This document shows, one piece after another, positions 20,593 to 29,045 of a stretch of 64,000 nucleotides of DNA (position 1 is the first letter of the stretch; the number at the start of each line of letters is the position of its first letter). A program made the position numbers and the translations under genes. Source of the DNA: Deltaproteobacteria bacterium (GTDB lineage Bacteria; Myxococcota_A; Polyangia; Polyangiales; Houyiibacteriaceae); the NCBI GenBank assembly GCA_017644045.1, contig JAEPMI010000006.1:26980-90979 (forward strand). Direction: 5' to 3'. The notes under the pieces were generated by a model. That model was not told the origin of the DNA and made no database searches. It saw only the letters and a program-made list of their open reading frames with translations.

Positions 20593-21153
20593 GTGATCAT
20601 CGTCAAGAAGTACGCGAACCGCCGGCTCTACGACACCGACTGGAGTCGCTACGTCACCCTCGAGGAGCTCGCGGGTCGGATCCGCGATGGGGATGACGTC
20701 CGAGTGGTCGACGCGAAGACCAACGCGGATCTCACCCAGCTCGTGCTCGCGCAGATCATCCTCGAGAGCCGCGGGGCCGCGAAGCTCTTGCCCGCGAGCC
20801 TGCTCGCGCAGCTGATCCGCATGGAGGAAGCCGATCTCGCCGCGTTTTTCGGGCAATACATGTCCTGGGCGCTCGAGGTCTACCTGCAGACGAAGAAGGC
20901 CGCCGCCCACATGGGACCGCTCGGTGCGCTGGCGCAGACGCCCTTCCAGGCGAGCAACGCGATGGCCCGGATGCTGAGCGGCTGGGCCCCTTGGAACATG
21001 GGCGGCATGCGACCGCCGGCGATGGAGCCGACCCCTCCCCTCCCCGCGATGACCGACCCCCCGGAAGAGGAAGAGGAGACCACCACCAAGGAGGATCTCG
21101 CCGCCCTCCGGGCCGAGATCGAGGCGCTCAAGGCCTCGCTCAAGAGCGACTGA
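20593..21153 (+). CDS. phaR: PHA granule-associated regulator PhaR
   Basis: Transcriptional repressor that senses PHA granules: free protein blocks phasin and its own gene, granule-bound protein releases them. The 186-residue product starts with the hallmark PHB/PHA accumulation regulator domain (VKKYANRRLYDT, YVTLEELA, VVDAKTNADLTQ). The middle (FFGQYMSWALEVYLQTKK) is the granule-binding type helix. A Pro/Glu stretch then leads to a C-terminal coiled coil. GTG 20593 fits the conserved family start and the promoter spacing. Confidence 0.93.
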   Translation: MIIVKKYANRRLYDTDWSRYVTLEELAGRIRDGDDVRVVDAKTNADLTQLVLAQIILESRGAAKLLPASLLAQLIRMEEADLAAFFGQYMSWALEVYLQTKKAAAHMGPLGALAQTPFQASNAMARMLSGWAPWNMGGMRPPAMEPTPPLPAMTDPPEEEEETTTKEDLAALRAEIEALKASLKSD

Positions 21154-21194
21154 GGCGCCATTTCCTGGTGCATCGCGGCGAAAGCTCACGACTC

Positions 21195-21211
21195 TTTGTG
21201 CGCTGCACAAA
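21195..21211. promoter_or_regulatory. Putative PhaR operator before the phasin gene
   Basis: TTTGTGCGCTGCACAAA is a perfect 7-bp-arm palindrome with a 3-bp centre and contains TGC-N3-GCA. It ends 8 bp upstream of the -35 box at 21220. Confidence 0.7.
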
Positions 21212-21219
21212 AAAATCTC

Positions 21220-21247
21220 TTGACCCACGCATCTGAGGGCTTAGGGT
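21220..21247 (+). promoter_or_regulatory. Phasin gene promoter
   Basis: -35 TTGACC (21220-21225), 16-bp spacer, -10 TAGGGT (21242-21247). Unlike phaR there is a ~70-nt leader with a ribosome site GGAGAA before the ATG, in keeping with high expression. Confidence 0.6.
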
Positions 21248-21320
21248 CCGGCTCGTCGACGCATCGCGATTCCCTGCGACGCTGAGGCGAAACACCAACC
21301 CGACCCAACGGAGAACGACC

Positions 21321-21575
21321 ATGGATCCGATGATGCAGATGCAGCAGAACCCCCTCTTCCAGTGGTGGACCAGCGCCCTTCAGGGCCAGATCCGCAACCT
21401 CACCGCCCTCACCGGTGAGATCCAGCGCCTCGAGGAGAAGTCCATCGAGCACGCCCAGAACGCCGTGGACGAGACCGCCCGCCTCACCAAGGAGGCCCTC
21501 ACGGCCGCCACCCAGATGCAGGCCGCCTGGCGGAAGATGGCCATCGAGGCCACCACCCGCTCCGCCGCCCAGTGA
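21321..21575 (+). CDS. Phasin-like PHA granule protein
   Basis: An 84-residue protein with a Met/Gln-rich start (MDPMMQMQQNPLFQWW) and then one long amphipathic helix rich in Ala, Thr and Glu, as in phasins that coat PHA granules. It lies between phaR and a PhaB-like reductase behind a strong-looking promoter with a putative PhaR operator. It is shorter than typical PhaP (~180). Confidence 0.75.
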   Translation: MDPMMQMQQNPLFQWWTSALQGQIRNLTALTGEIQRLEEKSIEHAQNAVDETARLTKEALTAATQMQAAWRKMAIEATTRSAAQ

Positions 21576-21640
21576 CCCCAGTTGGTGGGGGGACACTCCC
21601 CCCCCTCTGAACCCCCTGTGAAACAGGGCGATTTTTCACT
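21576..21640. repeat. Repeat family R2, copy 1, with terminator hairpin
   Basis: CCCCAGTTGG is followed by a GGGGGG-ACACT-CCCCCC hairpin (21587-21603) and then CCCTG-TGAAA-CAGGG (21614-21628) with CGATTTTT. The last part looks like a Rho-independent terminator for the phasin transcript. The reverse complement of this unit aligns end to end with 53771-53829. Confidence 0.8.
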
Positions 21641-21713
21641 AAACCGAGTTCGATAACAATCAGCCCCACTCGGGGCACCCCGCTCGCTCGGCGCGGGCAC
21701 ACAGGAGAGCGAC

Positions 21714-22460
21714 ATGGATTTGACGCAGGTGAAGGCCATCGTGACCGGCGGAGCCCAAGGCATGGGCCGCCACTTCGCAGAGCAGCTGCTTGCCGCGGGT
21801 GCGAAGGTCGCCGTGGGCGACGTGGACACCGACAAGCTGGCCGAGCTGCCCGAGGGCATCGCGAGCCGCAAGCTCGATGTCTCCGATGAGCAGGACGTCG
21901 AATCCTTCGTCGCCTGGGCGGCCGAGCAGATGGGCGGCCTGAACGTCCTCATCAACAACGCCGGCATCATTCGCGACGGTCTCCTCGTGCGGAAGAGCCG
22001 CAGCACCGGCGAGATCACCAAGATGAGCGCCGCGCAGCTCCGCTCCGTGCTCGACGTGAACCTCGTGGGCGCCACCTTCGCCGCGCGCGAGTTCGCCATG
22101 AACCTCATCCAGGCCGGCGAGAAGGGCGTCATCGTCAACATCTCGTCCATCGCCCGCCACGGCTCCCGCGGCCAGACCAACTACGTCGCCGCCAAGGCCG
22201 CCCTGGCCGCCAACACCGTCACGTGGATGCGCGAGTTCGCTCCCTTCGGCATTCGGGTCGGCGCCGTCGCGCCGGGCATGATCGAGACGCCGATGACCCA
22301 GGGCATGAACCAGGCCGCCCGCGACCGCCTCGTGCAGTCGATCCCGCTCGGCCGCATCGGTGTGCCCGAGGACATCTGGCGCGCCGTGCAGTTCGTCATC
22401 GAGTGCGACTACTTCTCCGGCCGGACCATCGACGTCGACGGCGGGAGCGGAATGGGGTGA
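21714..22460 (+). CDS. SDR-family oxidoreductase, PhaB/FabG-like
   Basis: NAD(P)H-dependent short-chain dehydrogenase, 248 residues. Rossmann motif TGGAQGMG at ~11-18, LINNAGI, catalytic Ser in NISSIARHG and YxxxK as YVAAK. Context suggests acetoacetyl-CoA reductase, which makes (R)-3-hydroxybutyryl-CoA for PHA synthase; the fold alone would also fit FabG. A ribosome site AGGAG sits 6 nt before the ATG. The hydrolase gene overlaps its stop. Confidence 0.85.
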   Translation: MDLTQVKAIVTGGAQGMGRHFAEQLLAAGAKVAVGDVDTDKLAELPEGIASRKLDVSDEQDVESFVAWAAEQMGGLNVLINNAGIIRDGLLVRKSRSTGEITKMSAAQLRSVLDVNLVGATFAAREFAMNLIQAGEKGVIVNISSIARHGSRGQTNYVAAKAALAANTVTWMREFAPFGIRVGAVAPGMIETPMTQGMNQAARDRLVQSIPLGRIGVPEDIWRAVQFVIECDYFSGRTIDVDGGSGMG

Positions 22461-23362
22461 GGATCGCTTCGCCCGTACCCACGAGCCCGGCCCTCCCGCA
22501 CGATTGGCCGCGGGCCACGCTCGAGCGGTCGGGCGCGTTCCAGCTCGCGATTCGCGAGGCGAACACGCAGCAGCCCGGGCCGCCGATGGTTCTCGTCCAC
22601 GGCCTGGGCAGCTCGTCGCTCCTCTTCGCTCGCGCGTGGGGGACGCTCGCCGAGCGGCACCGTCTGCTGGCTCTCGATCTGCCCGGCTGCGGCGAGACCC
22701 GCGGTCCGAAGCACCGCATGGAGCTCGGCTTCCACGTCGAGCACGTGCTGCGCCTGCTCGACCGCCGCGGCATCGAGCGCGCCCACTGGGTGGGGCACTC
22801 GATGGGCGCCCACATCTCGCTCTGGGCCGCGCTCCACCACCCCGAGCGAGTGGCCGCGCTCTCGCTGATCTCGCCTGCGGGCATCGAACCCTTCGACCGC
22901 GTTCAGCGCCGCCTGCTCATCGACACCTTCCACCCGCGAGCCATCGCGGCCGCGCGGCCCCACCAGCTGCGCAGCCATCTCGAGCAGGGCTTCCACCGGA
23001 TGCCTCCCGAGGCGGAGTGGCTGCACCACCGCCGAGTCTCGCTGCAGGGCGGCCGCCTGGAGCGCTACGCGCACGCCTTCTCACGCGGCGTCCGCGCCAT
23101 GCTCGACGCGCCGGTCCACCACCGGCTCACCGAGATCGAACACCCCACCCTGCTGGCCATCGGCGCCCAGGATGCGCTGGTGCCCAACCGCTTCTTCCGG
23201 CCCGCCGACTCCCCGGCCGCCCTCGTCGCGAGGGCCCAGGCCGCGATGCCGCGCGCCGACGCGCGAGTGGTCGATGGCGCCGGCCACCTGCTCCCCTTCG
23301 AGCGCCCCGCCGACTTCGTGCACCTCGTGAGCGCGATGCACTCGGCGACCGCAGAGCGCTGA
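22457..23362 (+). CDS. Alpha/beta hydrolase
   Basis: A 301-residue cytoplasmic hydrolase. Motifs: VLVHGLGSSSLLF (oxyanion), GHSMGAH (nucleophile elbow), IGAQDALVP (acid) and DGAGHLLPFE (His). Its place in the PHA region makes an intracellular PHA/oligomer hydrolase or thioesterase possible, but it lacks clear depolymerase signatures. GTG 22457 overlaps the reductase stop by 4 nt. Confidence 0.8.
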   Translation: MRIASPVPTSPALPHDWPRATLERSGAFQLAIREANTQQPGPPMVLVHGLGSSSLLFARAWGTLAERHRLLALDLPGCGETRGPKHRMELGFHVEHVLRLLDRRGIERAHWVGHSMGAHISLWAALHHPERVAALSLISPAGIEPFDRVQRRLLIDTFHPRAIAAARPHQLRSHLEQGFHRMPPEAEWLHHRRVSLQGGRLERYAHAFSRGVRAMLDAPVHHRLTEIEHPTLLAIGAQDALVPNRFFRPADSPAALVARAQAAMPRADARVVDGAGHLLPFERPADFVHLVSAMHSATAER

Positions 23363-23406
23363 AAACACGGGGTGGAGCCCCGATCGGAGTGACTTGGCGC
23401 ACGCGC

Positions 23407-23444
23407 TTTTGCGCGCCGCACAAAATCTTGTTGCAGCGCACAAG
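23407..23444. promoter_or_regulatory. Putative PhaR operators before the KAS III-like gene
   Basis: Two elements: 23407-23425 (TTTTGCGCGCCGCACAAAA, imperfect) and 23427-23444 (CTTGTTGCAGCGCACAAG, near-palindromic, containing TGC-N3-GCA). The second resembles the phaR-proximal site and overlaps the -35 box TTGCAG. Confidence 0.6.
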
Positions 23445-23460
23445 GATCCCGCGCTAGGTC
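23431..23460 (+). promoter_or_regulatory. Promoter of the KAS III-like gene
   Basis: -35 TTGCAG (23431-23436), 18-bp spacer, -10 TAGGTC (23455-23460), then 7 nt to the ATG, so probably leaderless. The architecture matches the phaR promoter. Confidence 0.55.
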
Positions 23461-23467
23461 CCTCCGT

Positions 23468-24490
23468 ATGCGCCACGCTCAGATCCTCAGCACCGGGATG
23501 CACGTGCCGTCGCGGGAGGTCTCCAACGACGTCCTCCGCGAGCGCTTCGCGACCATCGCGCCCGACTTCGTCGACCGCATCGAGCCGAAGAGCGGCATCA
23601 CCCGCCGCTTCTACGCGCCCGACGACCAGGCCACGAGCGACCTCGCCGTGCGCGCCTCCGAGCAGGCGCTGGAGCGCGCGGGCCTCAGCGCCGCCGACAT
23701 CGATCTGATCGTGCTCGGCACCGACTCGCCCGACTTCATCACGCCGTCGACCTCGGTCGTCGTGCAGGAGAAGCTCGGCGCGACCAAGGCCGGCACCTTC
23801 GACGTGCAGTGCGCCTGCGCGTCCTTCCCGACCGCGCTCGCGGTCGCCCGCGGCATGATCGCGACACAGCCGCTCGAGCGCGTGCTGGTCATCGGCGCGT
23901 ACATGATGCGCAAGCTCGCCGACCCGAACGACCCGATGGTCTTCCTCTACGGCGACGGCGCGGGCGCGGCCGTCCTCGGTCCGAGCGACGAGCCCGGCGT
24001 GCTCGGCTCGGTCTTCGCCGCCGACGGCTCGCTCGCGACCGACTGGTGCATCGCCGCCGGTGGCACCCGCGAGCCGATCACCAAGGACGCGATCGACGCC
24101 GGTCGCCACCAGGTGAAGATGACCAAGAAGTACCCGCCCGCCGTGAACGACGAGGGCTGGCCCAACCTCTGCCGACGACTCGCGGTCCAGGAGGGCTTCA
24201 CCCTCCACGACGTCGACTGCTTCATCTTCACGCAGGTGCGTCGCCGCACGATCGAGAAGGTCATGGGCTTTCTCGAACAGCCGATGCACAAGGCGCATCT
24301 GATCATGGACCAGTGGGGCTACACGGGCTCCGCATGCATCCCGATGGCCATTCACGACGCCATCGATCGCGACGTCATCCGCCCGGGCAGCCTCGTGCTC
24401 ACGGTCGGCTCCGGCGTCGGCTACAATCAATGCGCGACGGCCTTCCGCCTCACGGACGCCCTCGCCCGACCCACGGAGGCGGCGGCATGA
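23468..24490 (+). CDS. 3-oxoacyl-ACP synthase III-like protein with atypical active site
   Basis: A 340-residue thiolase-fold protein resembling FabH. The nucleophile region FDVQCACASF keeps Cys117, and the GDGAGAAVL loop is present. The usual His of PHQAN is Thr255 (FIFTQVRRR) and the usual Asn of GNTSA is Tyr285 (GYTGSA). Two of the three FabH catalytic residues are therefore absent, so normal decarboxylating condensation is doubtful; an acyl transfer or thioesterase-like role is possible. Coupled to the symporter gene (4-nt overlap). Confidence 0.8.
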   Translation: MRHAQILSTGMHVPSREVSNDVLRERFATIAPDFVDRIEPKSGITRRFYAPDDQATSDLAVRASEQALERAGLSAADIDLIVLGTDSPDFITPSTSVVVQEKLGATKAGTFDVQCACASFPTALAVARGMIATQPLERVLVIGAYMMRKLADPNDPMVFLYGDGAGAAVLGPSDEPGVLGSVFAADGSLATDWCIAAGGTREPITKDAIDAGRHQVKMTKKYPPAVNDEGWPNLCRRLAVQEGFTLHDVDCFIFTQVRRRTIEKVMGFLEQPMHKAHLIMDQWGYTGSACIPMAIHDAIDRDVIRPGSLVLTVGSGVGYNQCATAFRLTDALARPTEAAA

Positions 24491-25962
24491 GCGGCACGAC
24501 CATCGCTTGGATCGCCTTCGCGGCGTACCTGTTGATCACCACGGCGCTCGCCGTCCGCGGCATGATGCGGACCAAGGGCATCAAGAGCTACGCGCTCGGT
24601 GGCGACATGGGCCCCGTCCTCGTGGGCATCACCCTCGCCGCGTCCATCGCGAGCACGGCGACCTTCGTGATCAACCCCGGCTTCGTGTGGGCCGACGGTC
24701 TGCCCGCGCTGCTCCACTTCGGCCTCGCCGGTACCGGCGGCGTGCTCTTCGGCCTCGTGCTCTTGAGCCGCGGCTTCCGCCGCCTCGGCGAGAAGCACCA
24801 GGCGCTCACGCTCCCGCACTGGGTCGGCGCCCGCTACGGCAGCAAGGGCATGCGCACCTACTTCGCGGCGCTGAACCTGGTGCTCGCGGTCTGCTTCGTC
24901 GTGCTCATCGTCAAGGGCTCGGCCCTGGTGATGCAGGCCATTCTCGGCCTCGACTACGTCACGAGCGTCGTCATCATCGTGGGCTTCGTCTTCTCGTACA
25001 TCATGATCGGCGGCACCTACGCGCACGCCTACACGAACGCGCTGCAGGGCTCGGTCATGCTCATCGTGGCGGTCGCGCTCGCCGCGAGCGGCCTGCACCT
25101 CTTCGCCGACGGCGGCATCAGCGGGTTCCTCGGCGCGCTCGAGGCGCAGGACGCGAACCTGGTCGGCCTCACCAACCCGGAGGCGCCGCTCTTCGACTCG
25201 ACCTTCGAGGTCTTCGTCTGCGGCTTCATCGTCTCCTACGGCCTCGTCTGCCAGCCGCACATCCTTCTCAAGGCGCTCTACCTGAAGAGCGAGAAGGACC
25301 TGAACCGCTACCTCGGCGTCGGCGCGCTCGTGGGCATGCTCTTCGCGGCGGTCCTCGTGACCGGCATCTACGCCCGCGTGGCCTACCCCGACGCGGCCGC
25401 GGCCGGCGTCACCCAGGACGCCATCGTGCCCTACTACATCGCTCAGACCTTCAGCGACGGCGTCGGCGCGCTCATCGGCGTGGCGCTCCTCGCGGCCGGC
25501 ATGAGCACCATGGACGGCATTCTCGTCTCCGCATCGACCATCGCCGGCAACGACCTGGTGCTCGGCATCCTGAAGATCGAGGACGAGGAGCGCGCCAGCA
25601 CCATCGCGCTCAAGTCGAGCCGCGCCATCCTCGCCGCGATGGGCATCGGCGCGTTCCTGCTCGCGTTGAACCCGCCCGCCTTGGTCGGCGTCTTCGCCCA
25701 GGCCGGCGTCTACGGTCTGGTGGCCGCCAGCGTCGCGCCGGTGACCTTCGGCATCTTCTGGGATCGCACCCCGCGCGCCGGCGCCTTCGCGGCCGCGCTG
25801 GTCGGTCCGGCGGTGCACTTCACCCTGCACCTCTTCCTCGGCTTCGAGAACCCGGCCGTGAGCGCCACCTTCGGCGTCTTCGCCTCCGTCGCGACCCTCG
25901 CCCTCGCCTGCGTCCTCGCGCGCAAGCCGAGCGCCGGCGTCGCGGCCGCGAAGCTCATCTGA
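24487..25962 (+). CDS. Sodium:solute symporter (SSS family)
   Basis: A 491-residue inner-membrane transporter with about 13 predicted helices. SSS-type features include FVINPGFVWADG early, QPHILLKALYLKSEKDLNRY in the middle, and LAAGMSTMDGILVSAST, the conserved sodium-site helix region. Relatives carry pantothenate, proline, acetate or other organic acids. Cotranscription with a KAS III-like gene under PhaR-type sites suggests uptake of a short-chain or keto acid for PHA synthesis, which is inference. Confidence 0.85.
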   Translation: MSGTTIAWIAFAAYLLITTALAVRGMMRTKGIKSYALGGDMGPVLVGITLAASIASTATFVINPGFVWADGLPALLHFGLAGTGGVLFGLVLLSRGFRRLGEKHQALTLPHWVGARYGSKGMRTYFAALNLVLAVCFVVLIVKGSALVMQAILGLDYVTSVVIIVGFVFSYIMIGGTYAHAYTNALQGSVMLIVAVALAASGLHLFADGGISGFLGALEAQDANLVGLTNPEAPLFDSTFEVFVCGFIVSYGLVCQPHILLKALYLKSEKDLNRYLGVGALVGMLFAAVLVTGIYARVAYPDAAAAGVTQDAIVPYYIAQTFSDGVGALIGVALLAAGMSTMDGILVSASTIAGNDLVLGILKIEDEERASTIALKSSRAILAAMGIGAFLLALNPPALVGVFAQAGVYGLVAASVAPVTFGIFWDRTPRAGAFAAALVGPAVHFTLHLFLGFENPAVSATFGVFASVATLALACVLARKPSAGVAAAKLI

Positions 25963-26019
25963 GGGTCGTCCGCCTGACGTCGCGGTTCGGCTACGTCGAC
26001 CCGCCCCTCCTCCCCGAGG

Positions 26020-26025
26020 TATGGA
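26020..26025 (+). promoter_or_regulatory. -10-like hexamer, leaderless start
   Basis: TATGGA lies 6 nt before the GTG at 26032. TCGACC sits ~18 nt further upstream as a weak -35. Confidence 0.45.
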
Positions 26026-26031
26026 CGGGCG

Positions 26032-26742
26032 GTGAAGGTCCTCGCCGCCGCTGCCCTGCTGCTCACCGCGTGTGGCGCCTCCCAGGACACCGCGGAGCGC
26101 TGTGAGATCCGCGTCGATGGGCAGTGCTACGGCGGCCGGACGGAAGCGTGCCAGGCCGCCAGATGCCCCGACCGTCCCTGCTCGATCCTCCGCTCCCACC
26201 CCGCCCAGGTCAGCTGCGCCGACGAGGCCCCAGCACCGGCTGAACCGCTTCGGTGCGACGACCTCCCGGAGTCCGTCCCGATCTTCACCATCGGCGCACT
26301 GGAGGGCGAGCTGACGGAGCTCGTGCCCGAACGCGGCTCCGAGGAGTCCATCTACTCCCTCCTGAGCGAGGTCGACCTGAACGGCGACTCGGTGCCCGAC
26401 TTTCTCGAGACACTCGTCGACGTGCTCGACGAAGAGACCTTCGAGTACCAGCCGATGTGTAACAACGTCGCCCAGTGCTGCACGCGCGTGCTGGTCGGCT
26501 GCGATGACGATCGCGTCGCCAGCCTCTGGGACGGCGACGAGGGCGACGTCACGCTCGCGGACCGAGGCCGGGAGCTCGAGGGATTGCTCTACCGCGACTT
26601 ACTCGTGTCGCAACGCCTCGGCGGCGTCGCGGAAGAGGAAGCGATGGATCGTGACCAACCGATGGAGCGGACGACCCGCCTTCGCATCGACGAGTCCTAC
26701 GTGTACGTGCCCGCGGAGGTCACTCGGCTCCCTGGTCGTTGA
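26032..26742 (+). CDS. Hypothetical Cys-rich lipoprotein
   Basis: A 236-residue lipoprotein (lipobox LLLTAC) with ten or more Cys residues, including CEIRVDGQCYGGRTEACQAARC and NNVAQCCTRVLVGC. DLNGDSVPDF resembles a calcium-binding loop. No known family was recognised. It converges on the minus-strand gene, the two ending 13 nt apart. Confidence 0.65.
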   Translation: MKVLAAAALLLTACGASQDTAERCEIRVDGQCYGGRTEACQAARCPDRPCSILRSHPAQVSCADEAPAPAEPLRCDDLPESVPIFTIGALEGELTELVPERGSEESIYSLLSEVDLNGDSVPDFLETLVDVLDEETFEYQPMCNNVAQCCTRVLVGCDDDRVASLWDGDEGDVTLADRGRELEGLLYRDLLVSQRLGGVAEEEAMDRDQPMERTTRLRIDESYVYVPAEVTRLPGR

Positions 26743-26755
26743 CCCTCGAGTCCGG

Positions 26756-27532
26756 TCAGGGTCTCGAGATCGCGAGGAGTAGGAGCCTCCGGTTGCCCGG
26801 CTGTCGAGCGAAGCTGCCGGCCGGGAGCGACTCGCCGAGCGCCCGCTCGAGGCAACGGCGCATGTGGCGGGTGCTGCCCGAGGCACCGACTTCGCCGACG
26901 CTGCCGTCGGCCTTCACCTCCACGACGAGGTCCAGGATCACGCTGCGCTCCGGTGCGCAGGCCTCCGGCCAGGGGAGCGCCCGGACCTTCTCGGTGGCCT
27001 GCGCTCGGCTCTCGTCCGTCCAACTCCCGAAGGCATTCGAGACCATCAGCCCGCTGCCGCCGACGCCCCGACCGACGCCGATCCGGACGTTCTCGGGCAC
27101 TTCGCCGAGCGCCCGGGTCCAGCGCCGGACGCTGAGCGTGCGGGGAAAGGTCCAGTGCGCTCCGTCCTCGAGCTCGCTCACGCCGCGCACGTAGCACTCG
27201 TCGTCGCCACAGCGTGCGTCGAGCGCGAAGGCCTTGGCGCCGGGGTGGTGCTCCGCGAGGACCGCCGCGAAGGTCACGGTCGAGTCCGACTCGGCGCGGC
27301 GGTCGGCGTCCGCCTCGATGCGCGCGACCTCGGCCGCCGAGAGCATCCGCCAGTGATCGTGCAGACGCCCGAGCGAACGTCGCGCGGCAGGCAGCAAGTG
27401 CTCGCGCCACTCGCTGGGGAGGATCGGCCCGTAGCCGCTCACCCAGAGGGCCACGGTGACCGGCTCGGGGTCGGCGTCCTGTGCCCGCACGGGCGTGACG
27501 AGGAGCACGAGCAGGAGCGGCAGCCATCGCAT
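26756..27532 (-). CDS. Secreted protein with AgmX/PglI-like C-terminus
   Basis: A 258-residue exported protein with a standard signal peptide cut after VRAQ. The C-terminal ~70 residues (ILDLVVEVKADGSVGEV, then a Cys-containing helix RHMRRCLERALG) look like the TonB/AgmX-type domain common in myxobacteria. The N-terminal part has the Cys pair RCGDDEC. Probably periplasmic; role unknown. Confidence 0.65.
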   Translation of the reverse strand: MRWLPLLLVLLVTPVRAQDADPEPVTVALWVSGYGPILPSEWREHLLPAARRSLGRLHDHWRMLSAAEVARIEADADRRAESDSTVTFAAVLAEHHPGAKAFALDARCGDDECYVRGVSELEDGAHWTFPRTLSVRRWTRALGEVPENVRIGVGRGVGGSGLMVSNAFGSWTDESRAQATEKVRALPWPEACAPERSVILDLVVEVKADGSVGEVGASGSTRHMRRCLERALGESLPAGSFARQPGNRRLLLLAISRP

Positions 27533-27584
27533 GGTGCGAGATACGCCGGGCCCACCGGCGAATTCCCCTGACCTAAATCAGAGT

Positions 27585-29027
27585 TCAGGCAGAGAGCCGC
27601 TTCGCGTGATGGGTCCACGGCACCCAGGCGTAGAAGCCCACGCTGAGCAAGCCCTGAAAGACGTACGCGATGGCGACCGCCACCCAGAGCTGGTGCATCG
27701 TGCCGGCGAGGAGACCGATGGCGACGAGGCACGCGGGCACCTGGAAGCCGAGGACGCCGATGAGATCGTTGATCAGCCCCACGCGCGAGGCCCCACCGCC
27801 GGCGAAGCAGTTGCCCAGGACCACGCTGGTCCCGAGGGCGAGGTAGCTGAGCGCGACCACGTCGAGGTAGCCCTTCGCGGTCGCCACGACGGCGGGCGTA
27901 GCGTCGAAGAACCCGACGATCTCCGCGCCGAACGCGAGATAGGGCACCACGACCAGGATCGTGAAGACGGCGTTGTAGCCGGTGGCCCACCAGCCGCTGC
28001 GAGTGGAGCGCGCCTCCTGACCGGCACCGAGGTTCTGCCCGATGAAGGTCTGGGCGGCGCTCCCCCAGCCCATGGCGATGAAGAGGGCCATGGTCTCGAG
28101 CTTGAAGACGATGCCCATGGCCGTCGTGGCGGTCGTGTCCGCCTCGGTGGTGAACGCGCGGGCGACGATCGACTGGACCATCAGCATCGCCAGCATCCGC
28201 ACCACGAGCTGCGTGCTCGACGGCCAGGCGACCGACCACATCGAGCGCAACACGCGCTCGTCGACCCCACCGACGCTCTCGCGGTCGAAGACGTCGAAGC
28301 GGCGGAAGAGCAGCCAGACGACCGGGACCAGGAACACCGAGCGCGCGACGAAGGTCGACCACGCCGCACCCATCAGATCCATCCGCGGGATCCCGAGCGC
28401 GGCCGCGATCGGTGGCCCCCACGAGAAGACCGCGGGCGCGTCGCCGGGCCCGTAGGAGAAGAGCACGCTCGAGACGAGGTTGAGCACGTTGGCGCCCACC
28501 AGGAGCAGCACCGGCGTCTTCGACGAGCCGAGCGCCCGCTGCACGCTGGTGAGCTGCAGCAGGAAGAACATCGTGAACGAGCCGCCGGCGTTGACCCGTA
28601 GGTAGTCGACGCCCATCGCGGCGACCTCGCCCTTCACCCCCACGACGCCCTCGAGGATCGTCCGCGCGAAGAGGGAGATGCCACCGCCGAAGAGCAGCGC
28701 CAGCGCGGCCACCGCCAGGATCGACTGCCAGACGTAGCGCCGGACGTTGGCGTGCTCGCCCGCGCCGTGGGCCCGGGCGATCATCGCGGTCGACGCGGTG
28801 GTGAGGCCGAAGCTGACGATGGTGCCGATGGCGGTCAGCTGATCCGAGATGCTCGACGCGCCGAGCGCCGGTCCCGCGACCTCCGGCGAGAGGCGCGCGA
28901 TGATGAACGTGTCGACGAGCGCGAAGGTGGTCTGCAGCCCCATGCCGATGGCGATCGGCGTCCCGAAGCGGAAGATCTCGAAGGGCAGGACCCCGTTCAG
29001 GATTCGTTGGCGAGCGTTCTCGTTCAT
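27585..29027 (-). CDS. MATE-family efflux transporter
   Basis: A 480-residue inner-membrane protein with 12 predicted helices in two homologous halves. N-terminal FGTPIAIGMGLQTTFALVDTFIIARL and the second-half WPSSTQLVVRMLAMLMVQSIVAR with GQNLGAGQ are typical MATE/DinF features. Exports drugs or lipidic compounds in exchange for H+ or Na+; substrate unknown. The ATG gives MNENARQR. Confidence 0.88.
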   Translation of the reverse strand: MNENARQRILNGVLPFEIFRFGTPIAIGMGLQTTFALVDTFIIARLSPEVAGPALGASSISDQLTAIGTIVSFGLTTASTAMIARAHGAGEHANVRRYVWQSILAVAALALLFGGGISLFARTILEGVVGVKGEVAAMGVDYLRVNAGGSFTMFFLLQLTSVQRALGSSKTPVLLLVGANVLNLVSSVLFSYGPGDAPAVFSWGPPIAAALGIPRMDLMGAAWSTFVARSVFLVPVVWLLFRRFDVFDRESVGGVDERVLRSMWSVAWPSSTQLVVRMLAMLMVQSIVARAFTTEADTTATTAMGIVFKLETMALFIAMGWGSAAQTFIGQNLGAGQEARSTRSGWWATGYNAVFTILVVVPYLAFGAEIVGFFDATPAVVATAKGYLDVVALSYLALGTSVVLGNCFAGGGASRVGLINDLIGVLGFQVPACLVAIGLLAGTMHQLWVAVAIAYVFQGLLSVGFYAWVPWTHHAKRLSA

Positions 29028-29045
29028 GGCGCCCGCGCGTGCGGA

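Noticed and set aside
23081-24430. 449-codon minus-strand frame opposite the KAS III-like gene
   Set aside because: Antisense shadow; the plus-strand frame carries all family motifs.
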